Assembly (NCBI GenBank): GCA_963678705.1
Contig: OY783207.1
Coordinates: 9,796,001 to 9,860,000 of the forward strand
Direction: 5' to 3'
DNA length: 64,000 nucleotides
From: Panorpa germanica
Taxonomy: Eukaryota > Arthropoda > Insecta > Mecoptera > Panorpidae
Numbering within the stretch: position 1 is the first letter of the stretch; each line of letters opens with the position of its first letter. Shown here one piece after another: positions 12,815 to 22,808 of this stretch. The position numbers and the translations under genes were made by a program. The notes under the pieces were generated by a model, which saw only the letters and a list, made by a program, of their open reading frames with translations, had not been told where the DNA came from and made no database searches.

Positions 12815-13146
12815 GCCTGAATCCGTAAAATATTTCCCACTTTCAAGTGCATAAATAATTCAACTTTTTGGAGCCCACACCAAAGACACTACATTCTTTC
12901 GAAAGCTTATAGTCTAAGATAAGAAGGTCTACAACCGCTTTTCTTAATATTTGTTTGTTATAAAGTTACGAATTTTTTAACAATATTCCGTTTGTTTTAC
13001 TATTTGTCAATTTTTATTAACAACGGCTTTAAACTTTGGACTTTGGCAACTTCTGGACCATGTAAGTAATAAGTAATCCAGAAACTCTCCCTCAAAGACC
13101 CAGTGTACACACCATGACTCGAAAAATATAGTGTTCACACGGAAGG
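12815..13146 (+). repeat. Interspersed repeat family D, uninterrupted copy
   Basis: This 330-bp block (CCAAAGACACTACATTCTTT, TAAGATAAGAAGGTCTACAA and CAAAGACCCAGTGTACACAC) recurs at 23428-24066. There it is interrupted by a family E MITE. Together the two copies show the empty and filled site of one insertion. Confidence 0.75.
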
Positions 13147-14537
13147 ATAATATAAAAAATAAATACGTATTAATTTTACTATTAGTAGAGCATATTTTTA
13201 TACACTGAAAGTGACGTTTAGTGATACTAAATCGACACGTTCTTATTGGAAAACGTATATATGTCGACTCGTATAAAAGAGTTGCTGCTGGCATCGGCAC
13301 GCTTCATGTGTCAAAGTGTTCTTCCCCGCTTCCCTTCTCTTCTATGTTTATACGATAAAACACTGCGATTTGCGTGCCTTATCATATTATTAGTCCATGT
13401 CCATAGTATCATGTTAAGGCCTTACCTTGCATCTTGGCTCGGCTTTACTGCGAAGAACCAACCGTTGCCATTTCTTCGTGGTTGCATGAATATGAGGTAT
13501 GCAGTCATTCCAGTGATCGGTCTGCGACTTGCGCATATTAATGCGGCTATCCGCCAACTAGCAATATTACTACAAGTATTGAATCCATAAATTTATAGAT
13601 AACATAAGATATATATGGGTTAGCAAACATATTATGCTAATCCTGATAACTTACTTCTTTACTTTGTGAATTAGAATGAGAGATTTAACTTGAAACATAA
13701 ATAAAAGACACAATATTTTTATAACATCGAAGTTCGAATTAGTTTCTGTCCAAACATCTGTATTCAGTCAGCTCTTTGGTTTTTATCACATTGTTTTTTT
13801 TTTTTTGTTTTGTTTATTTATTTAATGTCGACCTTTTCAAGCAGCTAAGGCCAATTAGCTTTATGCTAATTATGGTTTGGTGGGTAAAGACAATTAGCCA
13901 GGCGATTGGAACTTTTACATTGAAATATTTTATTGTTTTTTGAAAAATGAATCTACCCTTTTACGTGTTTTTAAGGATTTTATAAGAAGTTTTTCTTAAT
14001 CATTAAACACCATTAGAATAGCTATACTATAATGCACACAAAATACGTCTTTGCTCTTCAATTACACGTAATCCTTATCCTAAACAATTATCCTTAACCA
14101 AATAAATTGCTAGACATGGTTAATTTTAGTCTGACCCAAATTTATGGTATTTTTAATTAAGGTTCAATATTTATTTAACTTGGAAATACTACCTACTTCA
14201 TAATAAATCGTTAAACTAATATAGGCATATACAGATTCCACATATTAGAGTTAGGGTTATAATTCAATGCTAATGAACAAAAAGTTCAATAATTTTAGAG
14301 CCTGATCAAATCGGAACGAGTGATAGGATAAACTTTTTTAATGCGATAGTAAAATATTTAACACATGCCATGCGGAATTGCATCTGACTGAACCTGGAAT
14401 ACCAGTCACGTTTTAAATGCAACCTAAACTTTACGTTTTTGTCTTTTTTTTCCTGACCAGAACGAAATGGAACAACAGTAGTTGTTTGTTTACCTTTTTT
14501 CTTCATAGTTTTCGAACGTCACCGGCAGGGTTCGGAC
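13147..14537. other. No supported gene
   Basis: A 114-codon plus-strand frame (13246-13590) has mixed composition but no recognisable domain or splice context. The TTTTAGTCTGACCC repeat lies at about 14055-14140. Nothing else could be supported. Confidence 0.4.
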
Positions 14538-14940
14538 CAGTGTTGCCAACCCCAAAAAACTAAAAAACAGCAGCTCGCAAAAAAAAAACAGGAGAAAACA
14601 GTAGGTAAAGAAAAAATAGGCAGATTTCATACTTTTGCTCATATAATTAAAACAATGAACAATTTTCTTAGTTACCAGAACTCACATACATTGTTATATT
14701 AATAATCACAACAAAAAAAAAATAAAAATCAAAGTAAAATTATTTTCCACTTTCATTCTCAATTGCCTCATATTCAATATTTTCACACTCATTTTTCTTT
14801 TTAAAAAATATTTGCATAGTGTAATAGGTGGCGCTGAACGCTAATCGAAAAACAGTAAAAATTAGGAATGAAACAGAAAACAGGGACATCAATGTGAAAA
14901 CAGCAAATCTACTGTTAAAACAGTAGGGTTGGTAACACTG
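14538..14940. mobile_element. hAT-type MITE with 8-bp target duplication
   Basis: The termini are CAGTGTTGCCAACCC and, in reverse complement, CAGTGTTACCAACCC (14 of 15 match). The 8-mer GTTCGGAC is duplicated perfectly at 14530-14537 and 14941-14948. The interior is A-rich and non-coding. The 403-bp length and the 8-bp duplication support a non-autonomous hAT element. Confidence 0.88.
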
Positions 14941-14948
14941 GTTCGGAC

Positions 14949-16952
14949 ATAGTCGCCGTAGTACGTCCTGAATGCTTCTTAGTACTTAGGGTGCGAAAAC
15001 GTCACTAATGACGTCATTAATTTCGCTCACGTCAAGCTCACAACGACCCATCTGAAGAGTTGGGTCGTAGTGGTCCTTGTTGATAATTTCGGCACGGAAA
15101 AAACTACTTTATATGATTCGGATTTTATTTTATTATACAATTATATTAAATAAACTTAATAAAATTAATTTTAATTCATATTTGCATATATAAATAAACA
15201 ATGTTCATTATTATTTAGAATATATTTCTTTTATTTAGAAATTTATTTTGTTTGTAGATATAGCTTTTGCTACACTAACTATCGCAATCCTTATTTTTTC
15301 AAGGCTCGCAATCAAGTGGAACGGGGAAAACTGCGGTCGTGAGCGTGATTGTTGTACCCTTAGTTAATTTTGCGCTATGTGAAGTACCTCCTGTACCAAG
15401 AAAGGTCAGGCACACATGCGATTCCTTATTTATTTATCCTAAAGGTATGATCATCAGTATCTCTCCTAATTGTATCTTTACATCCCATTTCAGAGCCAAG
15501 TTTTGTCGGAACGCCACTGCAGGTCGTACTTTTGCGCGTTCATTAACTTGATTTTCTTTGCCTGAAAGTACCACTCACTATACCCTCTCCTTCCACTTCT
15601 TCGACCTGTTCACGTAGAAGCCCTTGGTTGTAGAGGACGCGACCGACAGAGAAGACAGGACAGAACAGAAGCCACGCTTGCCGACACTATTACATAACCA
15701 GGCTGTTCCTGATATGGAGAATATGATGAATAGCTCGCATTCTTTAAGTCTGCTGGACCCTGTAGTGCAACTTGCAGTCTGCAGCCGTGTAAGCGTGTAG
15801 CGACAACGCGCGAGTTCAACTTCTCTGTTGTGGTACAACTAAACTGGTCCACCTTTATTTTTTTCAATATCTCAAATCTTTACTTTTCCTCATAGTTATT
15901 CGCATATCTGTAAAACAAACCGCGATGCATGTGTATTCCTGTAACGTATACAGAATTTAAGATAAATATTCGTGAAATTAAAACATAATATTGCTGTAAC
16001 CACAGGTGGGCGCTGCCGCCAGTAATTGTGGTGAGTAGACACTTAGAAAGAAATGTAAGGCTTCCTAGAAATAAAGAACACTGCGAAGGCTAGAAATTTG
16101 ACTAACTTTAAATAAATATTTAGTTAAGGATTAAAATATAATCGAGCAGTTTTTCCTATTGGATTCCAGCGCAGCGAACCTGACATTGCTCTATTAATTT
16201 GAGTCGCGATTGGGGTAGTCTTTTTGGGCATGACACATTAGGTCCAAACGTATGTTTAGGGCAGTTTCAGTGAAATTTCTAATCGGTATATCGATCAAAT
16301 TATAATAAGTCCAAGGAAGTTTCGATTTTTCTTTTTAAAAAATCTCTGCATTAGAATCAGATGAGACGACCTGGCTATCAGCAAGCCTCTACCCTGGGAA
16401 TTCGCTACACAACGCTCAAACTGGTTAAGCTGCATACTCGTATTAAGAATAAATTGTTGTAATTTTGCATAATTATATATTTTATGCTTGTTTCATTTTT
16501 TAAATTCATATTTTCGTTTCAGCAAAAGAAACAACAAAACAGTTGCAATTACTCGGTGTAACATGATGTTGTAATATTTAATGCACTAAGAACAACGTTA
16601 ATAATGTAAGGATAAGGCGTCTATTACCTACGATGACCGTGTCGAGTACGGCAATTTATAATCCAATGTAAAAAGGTGGATAATTATTATAAAAAGCATG
16701 GGAAATCTATATAGGAGATACTGACATGAGGAATGACATAGCTTTAGACTGGTAATAAAATGATGCTAATTCTTTACTTATCTTTTTAAATTTGGTTTAA
16801 TTTATATCGACCAGTTTTTGATGCTAAGTTCTATCACCGATTACCTCCTATTATGCCGCTGCCTAATAATTAAGATTATAATTTACATTTTTATATACAT
16901 TTTTTTTTCTTATAAAACATAACTTACACTATATATAATAATTACATTTCAA
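14949..16952. other. No supported gene
   Basis: Short open frames on both strands at 15339-15867 lie in a slightly GC-richer patch, but none has a signal peptide, domain or convincing splice boundaries. The 3' flank of the gag-like frame occupies the right edge, with an A-rich run on the minus strand near 16903-16912. Confidence 0.4.
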
Positions 16953-17954
16953 TTATAAATTTTTATTTTTCTTTTCCGTTGCTCTAGTAACTCTTTCTGT
17001 TTTCTTGTATTTCTTTTTCGCATTTTTCTTTGTTATGTCATTGTCTGGTGTTTCTTTTTCCAATACCATGTTTGAATCCGAGCTATCATCCTCATTATCT
17101 GACTCGGTAATTGTAGTTTCAGTTGTCGTGCTCTCATTCTTTTTCCTTTTGTTTTCTATTCTTGGGCCTGGTAGTTTAAATATATCTTTTTTTTCGCCGA
17201 TAATATTTTCCGCTTCAGCTTCTTTCCTTGCATTATTTTTCCCTTTTTCATTAACCCAATTTGGGAAGTCATGTTCGTTGATAACTCCTGGTAATCTATT
17301 TCCTATTGCTTCTATATTGTTTTCAGTTATTGTCTTGTTTCCTGTTATCGACGCATAGCTGAGAGTTGTCCTTTTTTCTGATGTTCTATTTTTAAAGTGT
17401 GTCGGACAATCCTGTCCCAAATGGTCCAGGCCGTCACATAGTCTGCATGTTTTCCTTTGGTTTGTATAACTTGCCCATACTTTTCGTCCCATCATACTAA
17501 TGTACGATGGGATTTCTTTTTTTAGAATCATTTTTACGGCCCGTATCCCATTATACACCGGAAATGGCATCTCTTTACCCCAATTTTCTTTTCTTATGGT
17601 AACTATTTTTCCATAATCTTGGAGTGCATGTTGTATGGTTATGTCTTCCATTTCATATTCTATATCATGTAATTTTACTATGGTATACCTGTCAGCTCTT
17701 TCCAATATAACTTTGTATGCCTTGTCATCCGTTCCTATATATTCAATTTCTTCATATTTTTCTAGTAATTCGTCGATTGGACTGATTTCTTTTAATTTCA
17801 CTAGCATTTTATTTCCGTTGACTTGGATGGCCAACACATCATCTACTTTTAGTTCCAACTTATTTCTTAGAAATAAATGCAATTCAGTGATTGTCATCTT
17901 ATATTCAACATTAACAAATTCCACTCTCATTGTGTTTTTTCTGTTTTGTTCCAT
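16953..17954 (-). CDS. Retrotransposon ORF1/gag-like protein with CCHC zinc knuckle
   Basis: A single uninterrupted 333-codon frame. An N-terminal region of roughly 180 residues is followed by a zinc knuckle, CRLCDGLDHLGQDC, that fits CX2CX4HX4C. A charged tail rich in Glu, Lys, Asn, Ser and Thr follows. The arrangement (globular or RRM-like N-terminus, knuckle, basic/acidic tail) is that of ORF1 proteins of non-LTR retrotransposons, and the motif just before the knuckle (a G-x-x-x-W-x-x-Y-x-x-Q-x-K-T-C pattern) is typical of those ORF1s. ORF1/gag proteins bind the element RNA. No reverse transcriptase frame follows on the same strand and no LTRs were seen, so this is either a 3'-truncated copy, a retroposed ORF1 or a retained gag. 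The intact frame suggests a recent insertion or selection. Alternative: a domesticated gag gene. Confidence 0.75.
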   Translation of the reverse strand: MEQNRKNTMRVEFVNVEYKMTITELHLFLRNKLELKVDDVLAIQVNGNKMLVKLKEISPIDELLEKYEEIEYIGTDDKAYKVILERADRYTIVKLHDIEYEMEDITIQHALQDYGKIVTIRKENWGKEMPFPVYNGIRAVKMILKKEIPSYISMMGRKVWASYTNQRKTCRLCDGLDHLGQDCPTHFKNRTSEKRTTLSYASITGNKTITENNIEAIGNRLPGVINEHDFPNWVNEKGKNNARKEAEAENIIGEKKDIFKLPGPRIENKRKKNESTTTETTITESDNEDDSSDSNMVLEKETPDNDITKKNAKKKYKKTERVTRATEKKNKNL

Positions 17955-18189
17955 TCTATTGTCTTATTTCACTTCACTTTAAATTTAAACTATTTATTTT
18001 TGTTTATAAAATAAACAACGATCAATGATTTCATAGCAGTACTTCGCTTTACTGGAGTAATCAAAAAAAGATGTTTACCCATCAGTGGTCGAATCGAGAC
18101 TCGAAAATGTATATAAAAATGTAATATTGATTGAAAGTGCTAATAACTTCCAATAGTTGATGCACTTAAAAATAAATATTATTAAAAAA
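17955..18189 (-). other. Possible 5' leader of the gag-like element
   Basis: The 235 bp upstream of the start codon are AT-rich and end at a 16-base A run (plus strand, about 18184-18199). No promoter could be defined. Confidence 0.3.
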
Positions 18190-18700
18190 AAAAAAAAAAG
18201 ATTATAATTTGATCCTTCTTAAGATAACTTTTTTCGCCCTGTAAATTACAATAATATTAATTTGCAAGATCGTTTCTCTGCTTCTGCTAACCTCGTTCCT
18301 TACTTCATTTCCCTTTTTCCTATTTCGACCTCCTTTATTTCCCCATCCTTACTTGAATTAGGTCTAACCTTTCTTTTCCTGTAGCCTGCTGTATTTCCAT
18401 TGCATGAAACTGCGCCATCGTTTTTCCGCTGTTCTCCTTCTCTAATCCTTTTCCTTTTCTCCTTTTATTTCGTTGTCTTTCATTCTCTGATTCCTCTTCG
18501 TCGACATCGTCTTCATCATTATCCTCTTCTTCCTCATTCTCTAGATCTTTTCATCTTCCTCTTCATCCTCTTCTATTTTTCATCATCACTTGGCTCCTTT
18601 GCTTTAGCCTTAACTTTGATTATTACGTTTTTTACTTCTTTCTTAGACTCCACCGTTGCCACTTCTGATCTCACCATCGTGTAATTGAACTGACGTAAGT
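18190..18700 (-). pseudogene. Degenerate acidic gag-like repeat, copy 1
   Basis: Read on the minus strand, this C+T-rich block becomes a GAA/GAT/AAA-rich sequence resembling an acidic-basic coding tail. Blocks such as GAATGAAAGACAACGAAA and AACGAGGTTAGCAGAA recur, in the same order, on the plus strand at 60370-60690. Neither copy keeps a long frame. They look like two dead copies of one mobile-element coding region. Confidence 0.5.
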
Positions 18701-19644
18701 TTTTCGCTGCTCCCCTTCTATTTTACAATCTGATCTAATGTTCCCGGATTCCGCACACGTGAAACCTTTTTCTATCATTATCGCCCAAGTCTATGATTAT
18801 TTTATATTTCTGTCTCCATTGTCACCCCTACTACTGTAGTTTTTAGTTATATTTTGTTTTTTTAATCATGTTTTTCCTTATATATAATTTCTCGGGCTTC
18901 CTATGCACGTAGCCTTTAACTTTACTTTAACTAATCTTTGTATCCCGTTTTAATTATGTTTATTTTCCTTTGTTGGAAGACAAATTTTAGATTCTACCAT
19001 CCTGTTACACTTTGGGAACCCCTTCCTCTCCACCTTACCTTAAAAGTATAAAATATATGCAATAGAAAAGATCACTTGAAATATTACATATGCATTGCGT
19101 ACTAAGAAAAACATATTTTTTTATGACAGTTAATACGAGAAAACCAAATGCATCAAAAGAGCAATATGCTAATAGATAAATAATAGCTGTTTGCAATGTT
19201 AACAAGAACTGATGCAAAACATTCTCAAACGAAGCTTATACAAGATATTACAAGAATCAACATGCAACCAAGAAGATCTTAACAATTCAAAGAAATAAAG
19301 AAAATAAACAAACAAATTCGCAATAATAGTTTTAAAAAAAATTATATTATTGAAAAATAATTCGCGGAAATAAATTAGGCTCATGACTTGTTTTTGTTTG
19401 ATTTATTATTTGCATTTTCAAGTTGTCATCTTCGTGATGTACCTCTCAGAAATCTTAAAATGACAATTTGTAAATGCGGACAGATTTAAGAAGTTAAAGT
19501 GTCTAGTTGAATTTGTTTGTTTTTGTCTGTTAAATAAGAAGAAGAACTTCACTTAAGTGTTGTGGTTTGTTGACTCTATAAATATTGAAAATCATTTTAA
19601 TAAGTTGGATTGTAATGCAGGATAAAGTGGTTGATGTAAATATA
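18701..19644. other. AT-rich spacer
   Basis: No gene, RNA or bounded repeat could be supported. The minus-strand open frames at 19035-19384 are chance frames. Confidence 0.4.
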
Positions 19645-20286
19645 CAGGGTGTCCCAAAATTCAACGATAAGCCGGCACCAGAAGGTGGTCCTGCTCATGA
19701 CTACACAAGAAAATAAGAAAAAAAAAATTTATCTCATTTTGTTTAGGAATTAGAAAAAAAATAATTTTTTTTTCGAAAATTGAAACACCATAAGATCTTT
19801 TTAACTACCATGACCACAATTTTTCAAATTTTTCTGATTTTTTTTTTGTATCGGCAACCTATATAGCATTGCTATCTACCACAACCATTAAAACTCCCAG
19901 AATGCTAGTAGTTTTTGCACAAAATTCAATCAAATTTATTTTTTTTCCTAAAATTTTTAAAGATTTTTACTTTCAGTCAACTTTAACTCATCGTGGTGTA
20001 AAAAAAAAGTATGAACACTACTACGGCAAGTTTTTTTAAAAATTGGCGCAACTCTTCAGGATTCCAAAATGGTATAATACTCCAGGAAAACTATCAATAA
20101 AAAGAAATAATGCATACTATTTCTAAACAAGAACCAAATTTCATAAATTGTTGTTGTTGAAAAAAATTATTTTTTTTCTAATTCCTAAACAAAATGAGAT
20201 AAATTTTTTTTTTCTTATTTTCTTGTGTAGTCATGAGCAGGACCACCTTCTGGTGCCGGCTTATCGTTGAATTTTGGGACACCCTG
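19645..20286. mobile_element. Foldback MITE with ~127-bp terminal inverted repeats and TA duplication
   Basis: Both ends start CAGGGTGTCCCAAAATTCAA and remain inverted copies of each other for about 127 bp (19645-19772 and 20159-20286) with almost no differences. The element is flanked by TA (19643-19644 and 20287-20288), as for Tc1/mariner-type insertions. The roughly 390-bp centre is non-coding. The near-identity of the arms suggests a recent insertion. Confidence 0.88.
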
Positions 20287-21811
20287 TATATATTCTTGGA
20301 TATAGGATTTAAAGTCGCCATTAATTACTAGGTTATGATTGGTTATGATTAAAATAACAAACCTCTCATTATTATGAAAACCTTATTCATTGAAACAATT
20401 ACAAGCTAAGCTTTCTACCACCCATGCCAGGTCATTTTCAGGTATACAAACACTCTATCCCAAACACACTATTCCCTTATCAATATTGCTACTCATGTTA
20501 TAAAATTCATGTCAAAATATATGAAGAAAAAGTGACTTCCTTTACAGAGAAACTATATACAATGATATAATAGTAATCGGTAAACATTTCTAATAATATG
20601 TTGTTATTGTAATAAGTATGGTACACTACATATTAACATGTGTTAACCTTTGACCCTATTCCAAGATAATTGCATTCCCAGTTGAGACCCCAGCTCAACG
20701 TTGCACCGCGCTCTGAGTCAATAACACTTAGTTTTATTTCATTCATAAATTGTTTTAATTTCATTTTCTTATTGAATGGTTATAAGTTTCCTTATCAGGT
20801 TAGTTGGGTGGTCGGTTTTGACCTGGTCTAGCTTTCTAGCAGCATTTCTGTATCACTTTAACACTGAGAACTTTACTTTACCATATTTTATTTATTTCAT
20901 GCAACAATTCCGTTACAACGGTGAAGGGATCATCCATAAATTACGTCACACCAATTTCATGCTATTCGATCTCTTAACCTCCCCTCCCCTCCCCTTTAGT
21001 GTAACGTCACATATTACCAATTAATACAAACGTTTACTGCTTCTGAAAATGTACGTAGTGCCCAAAGTAGTTTTAAAGAGAAATTACCTTCCTTTAGCTC
21101 TCACGATAGTGCATGTGACGTCATTGAACTGCTGAATTCTCCTTGATTTTTTGTCATGATCTACTACAGACTTATAATATTAAGGATGCCGACGTATCTA
21201 ATGCCAAATCATATCTGACAATTTGAAGTATCGCTTAAGTTCCGCCAATAATGTATTGACTATCGACTCTCGTGACTGGACAATTATGACTGGATACAAT
21301 TCTTACGATACGAATAATATCTCTATTTTGGATAAATGAAATATTTTGTATTTATAATTAGTTTTAATATGAAAACTATTTTGCTGATTTATTTTCTCTG
21401 AATACAATTTTTTTCAAAGATCATCTGTACTTAGAAATAATTGTAACGGTATCCTGAAGGTAATTGTAGACAAGAGATAATTTACGTAGAATTAACAGTA
21501 GTAGTAATAATAGAATAATATTATTAAATAAAACCTTAGTTAGAGGATGTGGTACAGTTGGCAACATTTGATACGATGTTATTATTATTACTGATATGAA
21601 AATAATAAACCAATATGGCTGACCTCGTGCTCTGACTGCCTGGACAAAAGCATTATGTTATCAGAGCGGAAGTTTAAACACAAAGTTTATTAGAAGAATA
21701 ATCAAACAACAACCGTGAGTTACATAGTCAACATATTGAATAAGTTTAATCCCTCCATCTTGAAAAAATGGCGGTCAAAAACGTTTTTTTTTTGAAAGTG
21801 AATCTAATGCC
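20287..21811. other. No supported gene
   Basis: At about 20930-21010 the sequence ATCCATAAATTACGTCAC, followed by a CCTCCCCTCCCC run, resembles one end of the MITE type seen whole at 49825-50173. The 82-codon frame overlapping it is therefore not a gene. Confidence 0.4.
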
Positions 21812-22194
21812 TCGTACAGATTGGTGCGACATTCAACATTTATATATTTTCATTCATAAGTTGACACTATTTATACGTATAACTCATGTACATGAGTGTA
21901 CTAAATGTGGCACTAATAAAACGCTTACTTATGCTATTTTTTAAATTTTAGGTAGTATTTTGATGAAACGAAAATGTTTCAATCCTTAGTCGGAACATCT
22001 AAAAAAAATTATTTTGAATGTAATCTTTTTTTTTTTTTTTTGTAAATATTCTTTTTTGCTAAAGCAGGAAGGAATTCGTTCGAAATATGAAAGCTTGCGA
22101 CGTATTAAGTTACATGTCGCAATAGTGTGGACGTGTTGTACAACTTCTTACAACAAATGTTGGATGTCGCACGTATGTGTACTGGCCTTTACCA
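21812..22194 (+). mobile_element. MITE family B, copy 2
   Basis: It begins TCGTACAGATTGGTGCGACA and ends ACAAATGTTGGATGTCGCAC, then TACTGGCCTTTACC. The interior shares CACTAATAAAACGCTTACTT with the copies at 8543-8960 and 51784-52117. It lies about 500 bp upstream of the first recognised cv-2 exon. Confidence 0.7.
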
Positions 22195-22705
22195 TACAAA
22201 TAGTTATTATCAATTTGTAAGAAGATTTTATTTAATTAGTTTTCAAATAGAATATTGTTACTACATTTCTTTTCGTTAGAACATGCACGGGTAATATTCC
22301 GATAACAGAAATATGTAATAGTTGTGACCTTTGTGATCTCAGTTTAACGCTTTCTTGAATGAACTGCACTAAGGTAATAACACATGAGTATTCGTGTAAT
22401 ACACTGATGTTGATTTTGAAACTAGAACGCGTGCCGCCATTCATGGAGATTATGTTTAATCTCTTTGTGTAACAGTGTGTGTAGAAATTTCTATGTGTTA
22501 AATTGCTTATAGGAATAAAATTGCTACTAATATTATTAAATGATAACAATTTTTAACAAATTTATTTGTAATGTAATGTATTTTATATTTATCTCCTTGT
22601 ATAATTAATAATAATTTTATCATTTCTTGCTACTTGTGATTTCACCAACTAGTAAGGTCATACTTGTCGAGCAATATTAACACTCTAAACTTTCTATCTT
22701 TCCAG

Positions 22706-22808
22706 AACGGATATGTAGAATGCCCTACAACGGGGACTTGTCCTTCAACGGAATTTTGCTACAGAAAACTGCCCAAACATAAGGACGACTGCTGTATACG
22801 CTGTAAAG
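22706..22808 (+). CDS. cv-2: cv-2 exon: C-terminal half of VWC1
   Basis: The acceptor TTTCTATCTTTCCAG precedes an exon that starts in phase 0 with NGYVEC and ends CCIRCK in phase 1, with donor GTAAAT. It supplies the CC-x-x-C end of a VWC module. The missing N-terminal half must be in an upstream exon that ends in phase 0. Confidence 0.85.

Noticed and set aside
17005-17358. Plus-strand frames of about 115 codons opposite the gag-like protein (also 17635-17982)
   Set aside because: Hydrophobic antisense translations of the Lys/Glu-rich minus-strand frame.
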